DNA from: Treponema putidum
GTDB lineage: Bacteria; Spirochaetota; Spirochaetia; Treponematales; Treponemataceae
Direction of reading: 5' to 3'
Assembly (NCBI RefSeq): GCF_000755145.1
Contig: NZ_CP009228.1
Location: forward strand, 803,827 to 867,826
Length of the DNA: 64,000 bases
The notes beneath the pieces were generated by a model. It was given only the letters and a program-made list of their open reading frames with translations, made no database searches and was not told the origin of the DNA. How positions within the stretch are numbered: the first letter of the stretch is position 1; every line of letters starts with the position of its first letter. The position numbers and the translations under genes are program-made. Below, piece after piece: positions 44,772 through 54,212 of the stretch.

Positions 44772-46544
44772 ATGAACAAAATTTTTAAACAAATAGAAAA
44801 AATAGGCATTGTACCGGTCATCGTTTTAGAAAATGAAAAAGATGCCGTTCCTTTGGGAAATGCCCTATCTGCCGCCGGCCTTCTCTGTGCCGAAATCACA
44901 TTTAGAACGGAAGCAGCCGAAAAAGCTATTCAAGTTTTTTCAAAAAAATTCCCCGATTTTCTTGTAGGAGCCGGAACGGTTTTATCCCCGGAACAAGCCG
45001 ATAAAGCTATCGCTGCCGGGGCCAAGTTTATCGTCAGCCCGGGATTAAACCCTAAGGTCGTCGAGCACTGCGTTAAATCAGGATATCCGATAATTCCGGG
45101 AGTTTCCACAGCAGGAGAAATCGAACAGGCTATGAGCTTCGGCCTTGAAGTAGTCAAATTTTTTCCGGCTGAGGCTGTCGGGGGAGTAAAATTTATAAAA
45201 GCCCTTTCCGCACCCTATCCGAATATAAAATTTATGCCTACAGGCGGAATAAATGCCCAAAATATTGCAGAATATGCAGCCTTTTCAAAGGTCATTGCCT
45301 GCGGCGGAAGCTGGATGGTTTCAAAAGAACTTATATCTTCAAAAGATTTTAAAAAAATAGAAGAAGAGTCTATTATTGCTTTAAAAGTTGTAAAAGATGC
45401 CCGTAATCCTAAAAAAAATACAAGCGCTTTAACTGCATTTCCATACCAAAAAACTTCAACAGAAAAAAAAGACTCAACATCAGACGAAAAACCTTTAGAA
45501 GGCAGCATTGAAACAAGTCAAGTGCCCAAAGTTATAACAATGGGCGAAATAATGCTCCGTCTTTCCCCCACAGGTTTTAACCGCTTTGTTCAAGCCGATG
45601 CTCTGGAATTGGTTTTCGGCGGAGCGGAGGCAAACGTCGCTGTTTCCTTAGCCAACTTCGGAATGCGGTCATCATACATAACAAAACTACCTGCCCATGA
45701 GATAGGCCAAGCAGCCGTAAATTCTTTGCGCCGGTACGGAGTAGATGTTTCAGGCATAATTCGCGGAGGAAAACGCATAGGTATCTATTTTTTAGAAAAA
45801 GGAGCCTCCCAACGAGCCTCCAAGGTAATATATGATAGGGCGAACTCAGCCATTGCCGAAGCCTCACCGAGTGACTTTAACTGGAAAGAAATTTTTAAAG
45901 GAGCCTCATGGTTCCATTTTACCGGAATTACACCGGCTTTAAGCAAAAATGCCGCCGAAATTTGCCTTGAGGCCTGCAAAACGGCAAGGTCAATGGGCAT
46001 AACTGTTTCATGCGACCTTAACTACCGCAAAAAACTATGGACTCCCGCAGAAGCAAAAGAAACCATGAGCCGTATCTGCGAGTTCGTCGATATCTGCATT
46101 TCAAATGAAGAAGATGCAGAGCAAGTTTTCGGCATTACCTCAAAAAATACGGTTGTAAGCTCGGGCAAACTGAATGAAAAGGGCTATAAAGAGGTTGCTG
46201 CAAAGTTATGCAAAAAATTCGGTTTTCAAAAAGTAGGAATAACCCTCCGTGAATCCACCTCAGCCAGCGAAAACAACTGGTCAGCCATGCTTTATACAAA
46301 AGGCAAGGCCTATTTCAGCAAAAAATACACAATGCAGGTCGTTGATCGGCTGGGAGGCGGAGACAGTTTTGCTGCAGCCTTAATATGTGCAGAATTAAAA
46401 GGCTTTAAACCTCAAAAACAAATCGACTTTGCTTCAGCCGCTTCCTGTCTAAAACACTCCGTAAACGGCGACTTTAACCAAGTTTCTTTTGATGAAGTTT
46501 TATACCTTGCAGAAGGCGATGCCTCAGGAAGGGTTCAAAGGTAA
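44772..46544 (+). CDS. Bifunctional KDPG aldolase and 2-keto-3-deoxygluconate kinase
   Basis: 590 residues joining two consecutive enzymes. Residues 1-205 are an Eda-type aldolase: EITFRTEAA, VGAGTVLSPEQA, KFFPAEAVGG with the Schiff-base Lys before it in EVVKF, and MPTGGIN. A Lys/Ser/Thr-rich linker (about 212-252) leads to a PfkB-type sugar kinase: MGEIMLRLSP, GGAEANVAVSLANFG, and anion-hole DRLGGGDSFAAA. Together they convert KDG to KDPG and then to pyruvate and glyceraldehyde-3-phosphate. No uronate genes adjoin. One continuous frame, so a true fusion. Confidence 0.92.
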   Translation: MNKIFKQIEKIGIVPVIVLENEKDAVPLGNALSAAGLLCAEITFRTEAAEKAIQVFSKKFPDFLVGAGTVLSPEQADKAIAAGAKFIVSPGLNPKVVEHCVKSGYPIIPGVSTAGEIEQAMSFGLEVVKFFPAEAVGGVKFIKALSAPYPNIKFMPTGGINAQNIAEYAAFSKVIACGGSWMVSKELISSKDFKKIEEESIIALKVVKDARNPKKNTSALTAFPYQKTSTEKKDSTSDEKPLEGSIETSQVPKVITMGEIMLRLSPTGFNRFVQADALELVFGGAEANVAVSLANFGMRSSYITKLPAHEIGQAAVNSLRRYGVDVSGIIRGGKRIGIYFLEKGASQRASKVIYDRANSAIAEASPSDFNWKEIFKGASWFHFTGITPALSKNAAEICLEACKTARSMGITVSCDLNYRKKLWTPAEAKETMSRICEFVDICISNEEDAEQVFGITSKNTVVSSGKLNEKGYKEVAAKLCKKFGFQKVGITLRESTSASENNWSAMLYTKGKAYFSKKYTMQVVDRLGGGDSFAAALICAELKGFKPQKQIDFASAASCLKHSVNGDFNQVSFDEVLYLAEGDASGRVQR

Positions 46545-47341
46545 GATTTCTTTTGCATTGGAAATAAGCATATTAAAGCGTTCTTCCTCCTTTATTATTT
46601 TTACACAATAATCATTATATGAACCTGTTTGTTCTATAGGTATTATAAATGGAAATTCAGTCAAATAGTTATCTGTATCTATGATTTTGTATTTCTTTGG
46701 TTCTGCTATACTTTGAGTAGGATAAATCAGAATCCCATGCTTAGAAGAGAATCTCAACATATACATTATTGTTTTATAGTAAATAGCGGCTGCACGCTCT
46801 TCGCCATATGAATAGTTTTTACTTAATGGAATATATTTAGCATCAGCAACTATTTTGTTATCCTTAATGCTTCATTCGGATTTTTGCCATCATTAAGCCC
46901 TATATCTGAAATTACAAATTCTTCCGAGTCGATATAATCGGGGGTATCTAACCAATATCTATATTCCGTTAGACCCAAAGAAATTATTTTTGTCTTTGTG
47001 TCATTCCATTTTGCATATACATTATGGCCTGTTCCTTTCCAGTTCAAATAGCAACTTTTTGATGAATAATCTTTTGTTTTAGGATGTATTTGCACACTTA
47101 TACAAATATTACCATAATCATATTTTTCCCAGCCGGCAATCTGTTTTTGAATGCTGTCATTACCATATCCTTGTCCGGTTTTTTTAAAACCGGCGCTTTT
47201 TACAAATGGCTCAATATATTTCTTATAACCATAAGTATCTAGCGTATCACTTTCAGTATGCCGTATTTTACTCTGAAGATATTCCAGATGTGCAACAAAG
47301 TATTCCAAAAGATATTTGAAATTTTGATATTTATCTGCCAT
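46524..47341 (-). pseudogene. Putative PD-(D/E)XK nuclease (McrC/LlaJI-like), frameshifted
   Basis: The first frame, starting at the ATG 47341 after AAGGA, gives 163 residues and stops at 46850. At about 46858 a second frame continues in register: KDNKIVADAKYIPLSKNYSYGEERAAAIYYKTIMYML..., ending at 46524. IVADAKY resembles the D-x-K core of McrC-type restriction nucleases. A single missing base at the junction explains the break. The N-terminal half is not recognised. Real decay or sequencing error cannot be separated here. No methylase or ATPase partner is present. Confidence 0.5.
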
Positions 47342-47620
47342 TTCCTTCCCTCAAAATCATCCTACCGGAGTTCTGTGTGTAGAACATTTATTCAACTTTT
47401 CCCGAATAATAAACTAAAAAATCATATTTTTCAAGTTATTAACCTGATAATTTTGCATATTAAAACAGCGTAAAACGTACTCCTTAAAAATGTGTTAATC
47501 TATGTTATAATACAACAAGTGAAGATAAAATCCCTTTAATATTAGATAATCTTAAAGTGCGTACATCTTTGAAAACCAGAAAATATCTTGCGACCATTTC
47601 GTAAAGATTTGAGCTTGCAT
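47342..47620. other. Intergenic stretch
   Basis: No RNA gene, repeat or plausible ORF recognised between the nuclease relic and the secreted-protein gene. Confidence 0.4.
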
Positions 47621-48235
47621 TTACTCCAAGGCATTGTTCTTGGCTGAACCTTGTATGAGTATAATAGTCCCTTTTGTTTCATATTTCTTTTTTACATATT
47701 CATAACTATTGGGTAAATATAATGTTATTGTTGTAGAATACCCGTGTTCAATTAAAATTAAAAAATCATAATTGTATTGAGCAGCAAAAAATATAGGAGA
47801 TAAAAATTCATCTTTAGGTGTAAATATATCATAATTTTTATAAGATATACTATAGCTATTATCATCATTTTTTATTAAATATTTATTAATAAAATCATCA
47901 AGACTCATATTTTTATCGGCTATATCTGTAGATAACTTGCTGATATTTTTATCAACTTTATAATCAAAAAAATATCTTTTAGTACCTATTACCTCATATT
48001 TCATCTTTGTTTCATATAAAAAATAATAACCATCATAACAATAAACAATAATCACAGGAATAGTTGCATTATCTTTTTTAGAAATATTTTCCAAAAAATA
48101 GTTTTCAATTGTTATTCTATCAATGTTCTTTTCAAGGCGTTTTTCAGTATCTTCTTCTGCAAAACAAAAAATAGATAATAACAATAAACAAGTTATAATA
48201 AATATTTTATTATTAATGCGTAAGTTTTTCATCAT
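47621..48235 (-). CDS. Hypothetical secreted protein
   Basis: 204 residues with a signal peptide (KIFIITCLLLLSIFCFA, cleavage about residue 26); not recognised. It is Lys/Tyr/Asn-rich with alternating hydrophobic strands. Its ATG overlaps the stop of a 29-codon ORF upstream (TGATGA arrangement), so translation may be coupled. No neighbours suggest a role. Confidence 0.6.
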   Translation of the reverse strand: MMKNLRINNKIFIITCLLLLSIFCFAEEDTEKRLEKNIDRITIENYFLENISKKDNATIPVIIVYCYDGYYFLYETKMKYEVIGTKRYFFDYKVDKNISKLSTDIADKNMSLDDFINKYLIKNDDNSYSISYKNYDIFTPKDEFLSPIFFAAQYNYDFLILIEHGYSTTITLYLPNSYEYVKKKYETKGTIILIQGSAKNNALE

Positions 48236-48321
48236 ACAAAATCTTCTTTCATCTGTTTGGAACAGTCCGAAAAATAGGTATTCTGAAAGTTTTTAATTTC
48301 ATTGAGCGTCATAGTTTTCAT
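48232..48321 (-). CDS. Possible 29-residue ORF coupled to the secreted-protein gene
   Basis: ATG 48321 after GAGG; reads MKTMTLNEIKNFQNTYFSDC... and overlaps the next start. A further short frame upstream (ending about 48329, ...FEEVLPVFLDEKRIEKEE) looks like a C-terminal remnant. Either leader peptides or debris. Confidence 0.3.
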   Translation of the reverse strand: MKTMTLNEIKNFQNTYFSDCSKQMKEDFV

Positions 48322-48453
48322 AATATTCTATTCCTCTTTTTCGATACGTTTTTCATCAAGAAAAACAGGCAAGACTTCTTCAAACGCAATACCCATGCTT
48401 GCGTTTGTTTTTATTTTTGTCCTACTCAAATATCATCTCTTGTTCCTATTACA

Positions 48454-48482
48454 ATTATACCACATTTTGTCATTTATTTGAA
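48454..48482 (-). promoter_or_regulatory. Promoter reading toward the short ORFs and secreted protein
   Basis: Minus strand: -35 TTCAAA (48477-48482), 17-bp spacer, -10 TATAAT (48454-48459). Confidence 0.5.
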
Positions 48483-48601
48483 TGGAGAGGTATTAAATTC
48501 TGGGAATTTGTTGTATAATAATTTTTACTAAGATGTATTTTAATAATAAAGAAAATATCTCTACATAACGTTGCAATGCCACAGAGAGCGAGGTTCATAC
48601 A

Positions 48602-49273
48602 TTGCGAATTATAGATAAAAACAAAGATTATTATGATTATTTGGCCCATCAGGCAGATAGTGATGACGGTGTAACATTTGATAGACGAGGTTCTATTCCT
48701 CTCAGGAATGAAGATTTTTTTAATATCTTGAGTGAACATGTCAAAAATCATAAATATTACCGCCAATATTGGCGGTTCTGGAAAGAAGAACCGGCAGAAT
48801 ACAATAAGTTTTTCGCAATTCGTGCCGGAATTAAGTTATTCTTAATTGGCCTTAAATTAGAAATTGATGAAACTGATTTTCGTAATTGTATTTTAAAATC
48901 TTATAAAATGGAACTTATAAAAACTTTTGAAGATTTTGATTATAGAGGGAAAATTTTGGATATAGTTTCTGTTGAGAATATAGATTCTCTTGTTACTGCG
49001 ATAAATAAAAAAAAACTTGAAAATGTCAAACTTTCAGAACTGGTTATTAGAAATATCGGATTACCGGATGGCTTTTATATTTTAAAGAATATCGGCATCC
49101 CTTCTATTATTCCTCCTGAACAAATTTACTATAGCATGGAAACTTATTTATTTTCACTTAAAAATGATAAGAACTGTGAATCAAAGGATTTAACGGATTC
49201 TGAAAAGATAGTTAATCATGGCTTTGACAAAAAAACATCTTTTAGAAATAGTAGCACAAAGAATGTATTTTAG
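48602..49273 (+). CDS. Hypothetical protein, phage/plasmid-like
   Basis: 223 residues from a TTG start after GAGG. DKNKDYYDYLAHQADSDDGVTFDRRGS and HKYYRQYWRFWKEEP resemble short proteins of unknown function from phages and mobile islands; no domain can be named. Soluble, acidic C-terminal tail. The -10 TATAAT at 48514-48519 is a candidate promoter. It is followed 30 bp later by the peroxidase gene on the same strand. Confidence 0.55.
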   Translation: MRIIDKNKDYYDYLAHQADSDDGVTFDRRGSIPLRNEDFFNILSEHVKNHKYYRQYWRFWKEEPAEYNKFFAIRAGIKLFLIGLKLEIDETDFRNCILKSYKMELIKTFEDFDYRGKILDIVSVENIDSLVTAINKKKLENVKLSELVIRNIGLPDGFYILKNIGIPSIIPPEQIYYSMETYLFSLKNDKNCESKDLTDSEKIVNHGFDKKTSFRNSSTKNVF

Positions 49274-49303
49274 TTATAATCAAAGTCTAATGGAGGTAAG
49301 AAA

Positions 49304-49846
49304 GTGACAATATACGATTATTCGGTACAGGATGCGCAAGGGCGAAATATCCCGCTAAAAGACTATAAAGGGAAGGTTTTGTTGATTGTAAATACGGCAA
49401 CAAAATGCGGTTTTACGCCGCACTACAAAGAGCTTGAACAAATGTACGAAAAATATCATGAGCAGGGCTTGGAAATAATCGATGTGCCGTGCAATCAATT
49501 CGGGGAGCAAGCACCGGGTACTAACGAACAAATCAGCGAGTTTTGCTCGCTCAATTACAACACGAAATTTCCTCAAATGAAAAAATCGGATGTAAACGGC
49601 ACAAACGAATTACCGCTGTATACGTATTTAAAAGCTCAAAAAAAATTTGAAAGTTTCGGTGAAGGTAAAACGGCACAAATGATGGACAATTTCCTTGCAA
49701 AAATCGATCCCGATTATAAAAACAATTCCGACATTAAATGGAACTTTACCAAATTCATTGCAGCGCGTGACGGCAGCATCGCCGCCCGATTTGAGCCGAC
49801 GGCTCCCATGACCGAAATTGAAGCGTGTATTGCAAAACTGATATAA
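49304..49846 (+). CDS. Glutathione peroxidase-family thiol peroxidase (Cys type)
   Basis: 180 residues, GTG start after GGAGG. The catalytic tetrad is readable: Cys in NTATKCGFTPHY (about 36), Gln in CNQFGEQ (about 71), Trp and Asn in KWNFTKF (about 148). Cys replaces selenocysteine. Bacterial members usually use thioredoxin rather than glutathione to reduce peroxides. The codon use (more G/C-rich third positions) resembles the following primase-helicase gene rather than the surrounding genes, suggesting shared transfer. Confidence 0.9.
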   Translation: MTIYDYSVQDAQGRNIPLKDYKGKVLLIVNTATKCGFTPHYKELEQMYEKYHEQGLEIIDVPCNQFGEQAPGTNEQISEFCSLNYNTKFPQMKKSDVNGTNELPLYTYLKAQKKFESFGEGKTAQMMDNFLAKIDPDYKNNSDIKWNFTKFIAARDGSIAARFEPTAPMTEIEACIAKLI

Positions 49847-49847
49847 A

Positions 49848-49967
49848 ATGCAGCTTTATAATAATCCACTTGATTTTTGGGATTATTATAAAGAGAATAA
49901 ACTACTCAAAGAAACAATAAAACGGAATATGAACAGATATTCTATGGAGGTATTGACCGATATATAA
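49848..49967 (+). CDS. Possible 39-residue ORF
   Basis: Begins 2 bp after the peroxidase stop: MQLYNNPLDFWDYYKENK... to TAA at 49967. No ribosome site of its own; it fills most of the gap before the helicase gene. Could be a coupled small protein or spacer. Confidence 0.25.
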   Translation: MQLYNNPLDFWDYYKENKLLKETIKRNMNRYSMEVLTDI

Positions 49968-49979
49968 TTTGTACAAAAT

Positions 49980-52900
49980 ATGCCCGACATATCACCCTTA
50001 GTTTTATCATATTTAAAAACGCTTTCTCATGAAGAACTTATCGCATTAATCCATTCTTTTGCAAATGCCCATGAAGATATTCGGTTTACCCTTGAAGAAA
50101 AAGCCGCCGTTGAAACGGCAAAAAACGAAGACGAGGCTGCCGCAGACAAGCAGCAAATGCCTCAAACGGTGCCTGCGATAAAAGCTCAGAATATATCCGC
50201 ACAATCACCACTTAGAATACCGGCAGTGGACACATCCACGACATCATCGAATGCTCTTGTTAATAGGAACAGTACGCCTCAGGAAAAAATCGATTTGTAT
50301 ACCTCTCTCTTTGTAGGACGGAAAGATGTCTTTGCGCTGCGCTGGTATAATGCAACGTCGAATAAAAGCGGTTATTCGCCTGTATGCGAAAACAAGTGGA
50401 AAATTGGGAAATGCGATATGAAAAAATATTCGTGCGCCGACTGTCCTTTTAAACTGCCTGTTCCGCTGTCAGATCGATATATTTTTAACCACTTGGCAGG
50501 AAAAGATTCCGCCTGCCGCGATGTGGTCGGTTTATATCCGCTTATGGAAGGAGATGTTTGCCGATTCCTCGCATTCGACTTCGACTCGCATACGGGAAGT
50601 TCCGATGCGTGGAAAAAAGATGCGACGGCCGTACGTAAAATCTGTGCGGCGTTTTCCGTTCCCGTTTCGGTTGAAATATCGCGTTCGGGAAAAGGCGCTC
50701 ACCTTTGGATTTTTTTCAGCGAAGCTGTTGCCGCAAAACGGGCACGCAATTTCGGGAGATTGATTTTGCAGGCTGCGATGAATGAGAGGCATTCGTTATC
50801 ATTTGAATCATTCGACCGTATGTTTCCCAATCAGGATGCGATACCGAAAGACGGTTACGGCAATTTAATCGCTCTACCGCTGCAGGGGCAAGCAGTAAAA
50901 AATAAGTGCTCGGTTTTTGTGGATGAAGATTTTATTCCGTTTGGCGATCAATGGGAGTATTTAAGTTCGGTCAAAACATTGTCCGAAAAAGCCGTACAAA
51001 CATGCTGCAGCGAAATTGCAAAGGCCGTACCGGAGTTTTTGCCGAATGATTTTGATGAAAGCGGAAATGATAAGGCAAACGATATTGTTAAAGCCAAAAC
51101 GGCATATAAAATTTCCAGAATACTGACGGATACTCCATCATCGAAAAATCCGCAGCTTACGCAAAAAGATTTTTCTTCGGCTGTGCACATTACGTTTTCC
51201 AACCAAATCGAAATTGAAAAAAACGGAATATCGGAACGGGCTCTGGGATTTTTCAGGCGAACATCGGTTTTCTTAAATCCTGAGTATTTTAAAAATCTTC
51301 ACATGCGCCTCCCGCTGTATAATATTCCGCGTTATATCGACTGTTCCGATGAAACCGAAAACACTTTGCTTTTGCCTCGCGGCAATCTCGGTCAAATCGA
51401 AAAATTATTAAAAGATTGCAATGCGCCCTATGAAATAACGGATGCACGGGAAGCGGGTATGTGCATTGAAGTCGCTTTTACTGCGGAACTGTATGCGGAA
51501 CAAAAGGCGGCTTTGCAAGCTATGCTCGAATCGGATATCGGCATTTTATCTGCGGGAACGGGCTTTGGAAAAACGATAACTGCCGCAGCCCTCATTGCGG
51601 AACGGAAAACGAATACGATAATCCTCGTGCAGACGCACACGCTTTTGGAACAGTGGAAAAAGGCTATCAAACGGTTTTTAAATTACGAAGCGGGAACGAT
51701 CGCTGCGGGAAAAGATACGTCGACGGGCATTATCGACATCGCAATCATTAAGTCGCTCACTGAAAAAAATTCGGATGCGGTAAAACCGCGGCGGCATACA
51801 TACGGTATGCTTATTGTCGACGAATGTCATCACGTTTCGGCATTCGGAACGGAAAACCTAGTAAAGAGTTTCCGCTCAAAATATGTATACGGACTGACTG
51901 CAACGCCTGTCCGGCGTGACGGCCGGCAAAAGATTATCTTTATGCAGTGCGGGCCTATTCTTTATGCGACGACTGCGAAACAGATGAACAGCGTGCAAAA
52001 CTTTGAACATTATTTTATTCCGCGTTTTACGAACTTTCATATCGCTGCGGAAAATGCAGAGCATTCGAAATCTTCAATTCAAAATTATTATTCCGAAATG
52101 ATAAAAGCGGAATCACGGAATTTATTAATCGTTTCAGATGTACAAACCGCCGTCAAAGCAGGACGAACGCCGCTTGTTCTTTCCGATAGGATAGAACATT
52201 TAAAATTGCTAAAAGAAAATCTAAAAGATGCAGCTGCCAATGTCATCGTGATTACAGGAAAAGGAACGCAAAAACAAAAAAAAGAACAGTTGGAAATACT
52301 CAACAAAGTTCCTGCCTCTGAATCGCTTATAGTGCTCGCGACAGGCAAGTATGCCGGAGAAGGCTTTGACAATCCGCGGCTTGATACACTTATGCTTGCA
52401 ATGCCGTTTAGCTGGAAGGGTACGCTTGCACAATATTGCGGCCGCCTGCACAGAAATTTCGCAGGAAAAGAAGAAGTGTTGATTTTCGACTATGTCGATT
52501 TTCGTCTTCCGGTTTTCGACAGGATGTACCGGAATCGGCTTAAAGGCTATAAGCAACTCGGTTATACAATAAAGCCGGTTTTCGATTCAGGGAAGAAAGA
52601 AGAAGTACCATCAAAGCTATATTCCGCCAACGACTACACAACCGATTTTATTCAAGACTGCATGGACGCAAAAAAATCGGCTATTATTTATTCACCGTAC
52701 CTTTCCAAAACGGAAGTGCAAAAATTTTTACCCCTCGTACCTAAAATTATTTCAAACGGGTGCAAAATTTTTATTATGACAAAGCTGCATGAAGATGAAG
52801 GACGGCGAAAAAAGCAACAGCAGTATATTAATATGCTCGAAACGGCGGGAGCTGCGGTTTCGGCGAAAGAGAATATTACACAAAGGTTAGCTATTTTTGA

Positions 52901-53021
52901 TGAAAAAATTTTATGGTACGGCAGTATCAACTTTCTAGGATATTCGGAAGAGGAAGATTGCAGTATCCGTATCTGCAATTCGGAAATCGCGTCAGCTGTA
53001 GAAGCGGAAATTATAAAATGA
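49980..53021 (+). CDS. TOTE-type primase, SF2 helicase and PLD-like protein
   Basis: 1013 residues. About 95-330: TOTE-type archaeo-eukaryotic primase domain, with a four-cysteine insert (CENKWKIGKCDMKKYSC..C), DxD motif FLAFDFDSH, SGKGAHLW and GNLIALPLQG. About 500-860: SF2 helicase with GTGFGKT, VDECHHVSAFG, YGLTATP and QYCGRLHR. About 880-1013: phospholipase-D-like domain (AIFDEKILWYGSINFLG) with the usual HxK histidine replaced (QRLAIFDEK). Such proteins are placed in bacterial conflict systems against foreign DNA; the activity is unproven. The start lacks a ribosome site (GGAGG is 30 bp away). Codon use is unlike the flanks. Confidence 0.85.
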   Translation: MPDISPLVLSYLKTLSHEELIALIHSFANAHEDIRFTLEEKAAVETAKNEDEAAADKQQMPQTVPAIKAQNISAQSPLRIPAVDTSTTSSNALVNRNSTPQEKIDLYTSLFVGRKDVFALRWYNATSNKSGYSPVCENKWKIGKCDMKKYSCADCPFKLPVPLSDRYIFNHLAGKDSACRDVVGLYPLMEGDVCRFLAFDFDSHTGSSDAWKKDATAVRKICAAFSVPVSVEISRSGKGAHLWIFFSEAVAAKRARNFGRLILQAAMNERHSLSFESFDRMFPNQDAIPKDGYGNLIALPLQGQAVKNKCSVFVDEDFIPFGDQWEYLSSVKTLSEKAVQTCCSEIAKAVPEFLPNDFDESGNDKANDIVKAKTAYKISRILTDTPSSKNPQLTQKDFSSAVHITFSNQIEIEKNGISERALGFFRRTSVFLNPEYFKNLHMRLPLYNIPRYIDCSDETENTLLLPRGNLGQIEKLLKDCNAPYEITDAREAGMCIEVAFTAELYAEQKAALQAMLESDIGILSAGTGFGKTITAAALIAERKTNTIILVQTHTLLEQWKKAIKRFLNYEAGTIAAGKDTSTGIIDIAIIKSLTEKNSDAVKPRRHTYGMLIVDECHHVSAFGTENLVKSFRSKYVYGLTATPVRRDGRQKIIFMQCGPILYATTAKQMNSVQNFEHYFIPRFTNFHIAAENAEHSKSSIQNYYSEMIKAESRNLLIVSDVQTAVKAGRTPLVLSDRIEHLKLLKENLKDAAANVIVITGKGTQKQKKEQLEILNKVPASESLIVLATGKYAGEGFDNPRLDTLMLAMPFSWKGTLAQYCGRLHRNFAGKEEVLIFDYVDFRLPVFDRMYRNRLKGYKQLGYTIKPVFDSGKKEEVPSKLYSANDYTTDFIQDCMDAKKSAIIYSPYLSKTEVQKFLPLVPKIISNGCKIFIMTKLHEDEGRRKKQQQYINMLETAGAAVSAKENITQRLAIFDEKILWYGSINFLGYSEEEDCSIRICNSEIASAVEAEIIK

Positions 53022-53037
53022 GCCGACATATCCCGAC

Positions 53038-53060
53038 TCAAGAATATCGGGGTTCTTGAT
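53038..53060. terminator. Possible terminator between convergent genes
   Basis: TCAAGAA, loop, TTCTTGA with an alternative CCCGA/TCGGG pairing; no strong T-run. Confidence 0.35.
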
Positions 53061-53077
53061 TTATGCTCAACAGGTTT

Positions 53078-53986
53078 TTACCCCATAGCTCCTACTATAT
53101 ATGGAATGGCTTCCGTATCATCTAATTCAACACTTTCAAAGTTCATATAATAATTATATGAACGCCCGTCTTTAAGCTGAATGAAAATGATATGGTTCGC
53201 AAAGCCGCTGTCGGGATCATACTTGTATGTTGCTTTCTTTATATCCTGTAAACTTAAGGGCGTAATATACTCTCCTGAATCTTCAGCTTCGCCGCCGATA
53301 AGTTCACAGACAAACTGCTCCGTTTCCCCTTGAAGAATATTCATACATTGTTCCTTGATATACTGAGGCAGAATATATTGCATACAAGCGTCAACATCAT
53401 GAGTATTTAAGGCAGCGGTAAAGCCTCGTGCCAAAGAATGATAATCGTTCTTCTTTTTCGGATAATCGGTAAGGCAGACAAATTTTTCATTTTGCCATTT
53501 AAAAATCATACAATCCTGATTTTCGAGTATGACCGTAATCGCAGTTCCGCTGCGAGGCGGGAAAAAATACATATACTGACCAAGAATTTCCCAAGAAGAG
53601 CCTCCGATTTTTTTCCATAAATCCCGAATGCCGAAGTTTTCCGTTTTGGAAACTTTGCCGTTGCTGTAAAGATAAAAAGCCGGAAATAAGTCTGAATTCA
53701 CTAAAATCAGTTTTCCTTTACCGCCTTTCAGATTCCAGTAACACATTTCCCAGTAGTAGATATCTCCTACGGCTTTAAAACTCACGTAGCGGTTTTCCTC
53801 ATCGTATACTTCAATAAGCGGATCGAAACCATCGCTTCGCTTTATTTCGTTAAACTTAGCCGGAAATGCGCTATCGGGCAAGCGCATCAGCAGGTCTCTC
53901 AGCGTTCCTGCTTTTTCGGCAAAAACACCTGAAGTACCTACAGTCAAAATAGCAATGACCATAATTAATATAATTTTTCTTTTCAT
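53078..53986 (-). CDS. Hypothetical secreted protein
   Basis: 302 residues with a clear signal peptide (MKRKIILIMVIAILTVGTSGVFA). The remainder is aromatic-rich and apparently two-part; no family is recognised. The ATG at 53986 follows GGGAGG; the frame could start 12 bp earlier. It lies downstream of attC1 on the same strand, in the position of the next cassette, but no attC follows its stop. Confidence 0.65.
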   Translation of the reverse strand: MKRKIILIMVIAILTVGTSGVFAEKAGTLRDLLMRLPDSAFPAKFNEIKRSDGFDPLIEVYDEENRYVSFKAVGDIYYWEMCYWNLKGGKGKLILVNSDLFPAFYLYSNGKVSKTENFGIRDLWKKIGGSSWEILGQYMYFFPPRSGTAITVILENQDCMIFKWQNEKFVCLTDYPKKKNDYHSLARGFTAALNTHDVDACMQYILPQYIKEQCMNILQGETEQFVCELIGGEAEDSGEYITPLSLQDIKKATYKYDPDSGFANHIIFIQLKDGRSYNYYMNFESVELDDTEAIPYIVGAMG

Positions 53987-54085
53987 AGAACCTCCCATTT
54001 ATCGGCTATTTTATACCTGTTATATTCGGATAATATAATATGAGCCCTTTATCGTCAAGTAACTCAGGATTGCTTTATAACTACT

Positions 54086-54111
54086 AATGTTATAGGCCGG
54101 TTCCGCACAAG
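54086..54111 (-). repeat. 26-bp sequence shared with 62485-62510
   Basis: On the minus strand CTTGTGCGGAACCGGC, one variable base, TATAACATT; found again on the plus strand at 62485-62510 with a single mismatch. Here it follows attC1, upstream of the 53986 gene; there it lies upstream of the large toxin-like gene. Confidence 0.7.
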
Positions 54112-54137
54112 TCTTCCCGCAAGCGGTTAGCTTCTCA

Positions 54138-54202
54138 ACTCAACATTGTTTAAACTGCCACACGCTTTACCGTGTTGTCGGCTTTGAAAAAGGGTGTTAG
54201 GT
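54138..54202 (-). other. attC: Integron attC site 1
   Basis: Minus strand: inverse core ACCTAAC, about 50 bp of imperfect dyad (GCCGACAACACG / CGTGTGGCAG around GTAAAG), core GTTGAGT. This matches RYYYAAC...GTTRRRY. It begins 11 bp after the stop of the 54213 gene, as expected for a cassette 3' end. Confidence 0.75.
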
Positions 54203-54212
54203 GATATTCATT

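Noticed and set aside
50521-52556. Several 60-110-codon ORFs inside the primase-helicase gene
   Set aside because: Antisense or shifted frames of a long conserved protein.
54086-54144. A third full attC site downstream of attC1
   Set aside because: The region has GCTAACCGC and other dyad-like bits, but no proper RYYYAAC...GTTRRRY pair; recorded only as a shared repeat.
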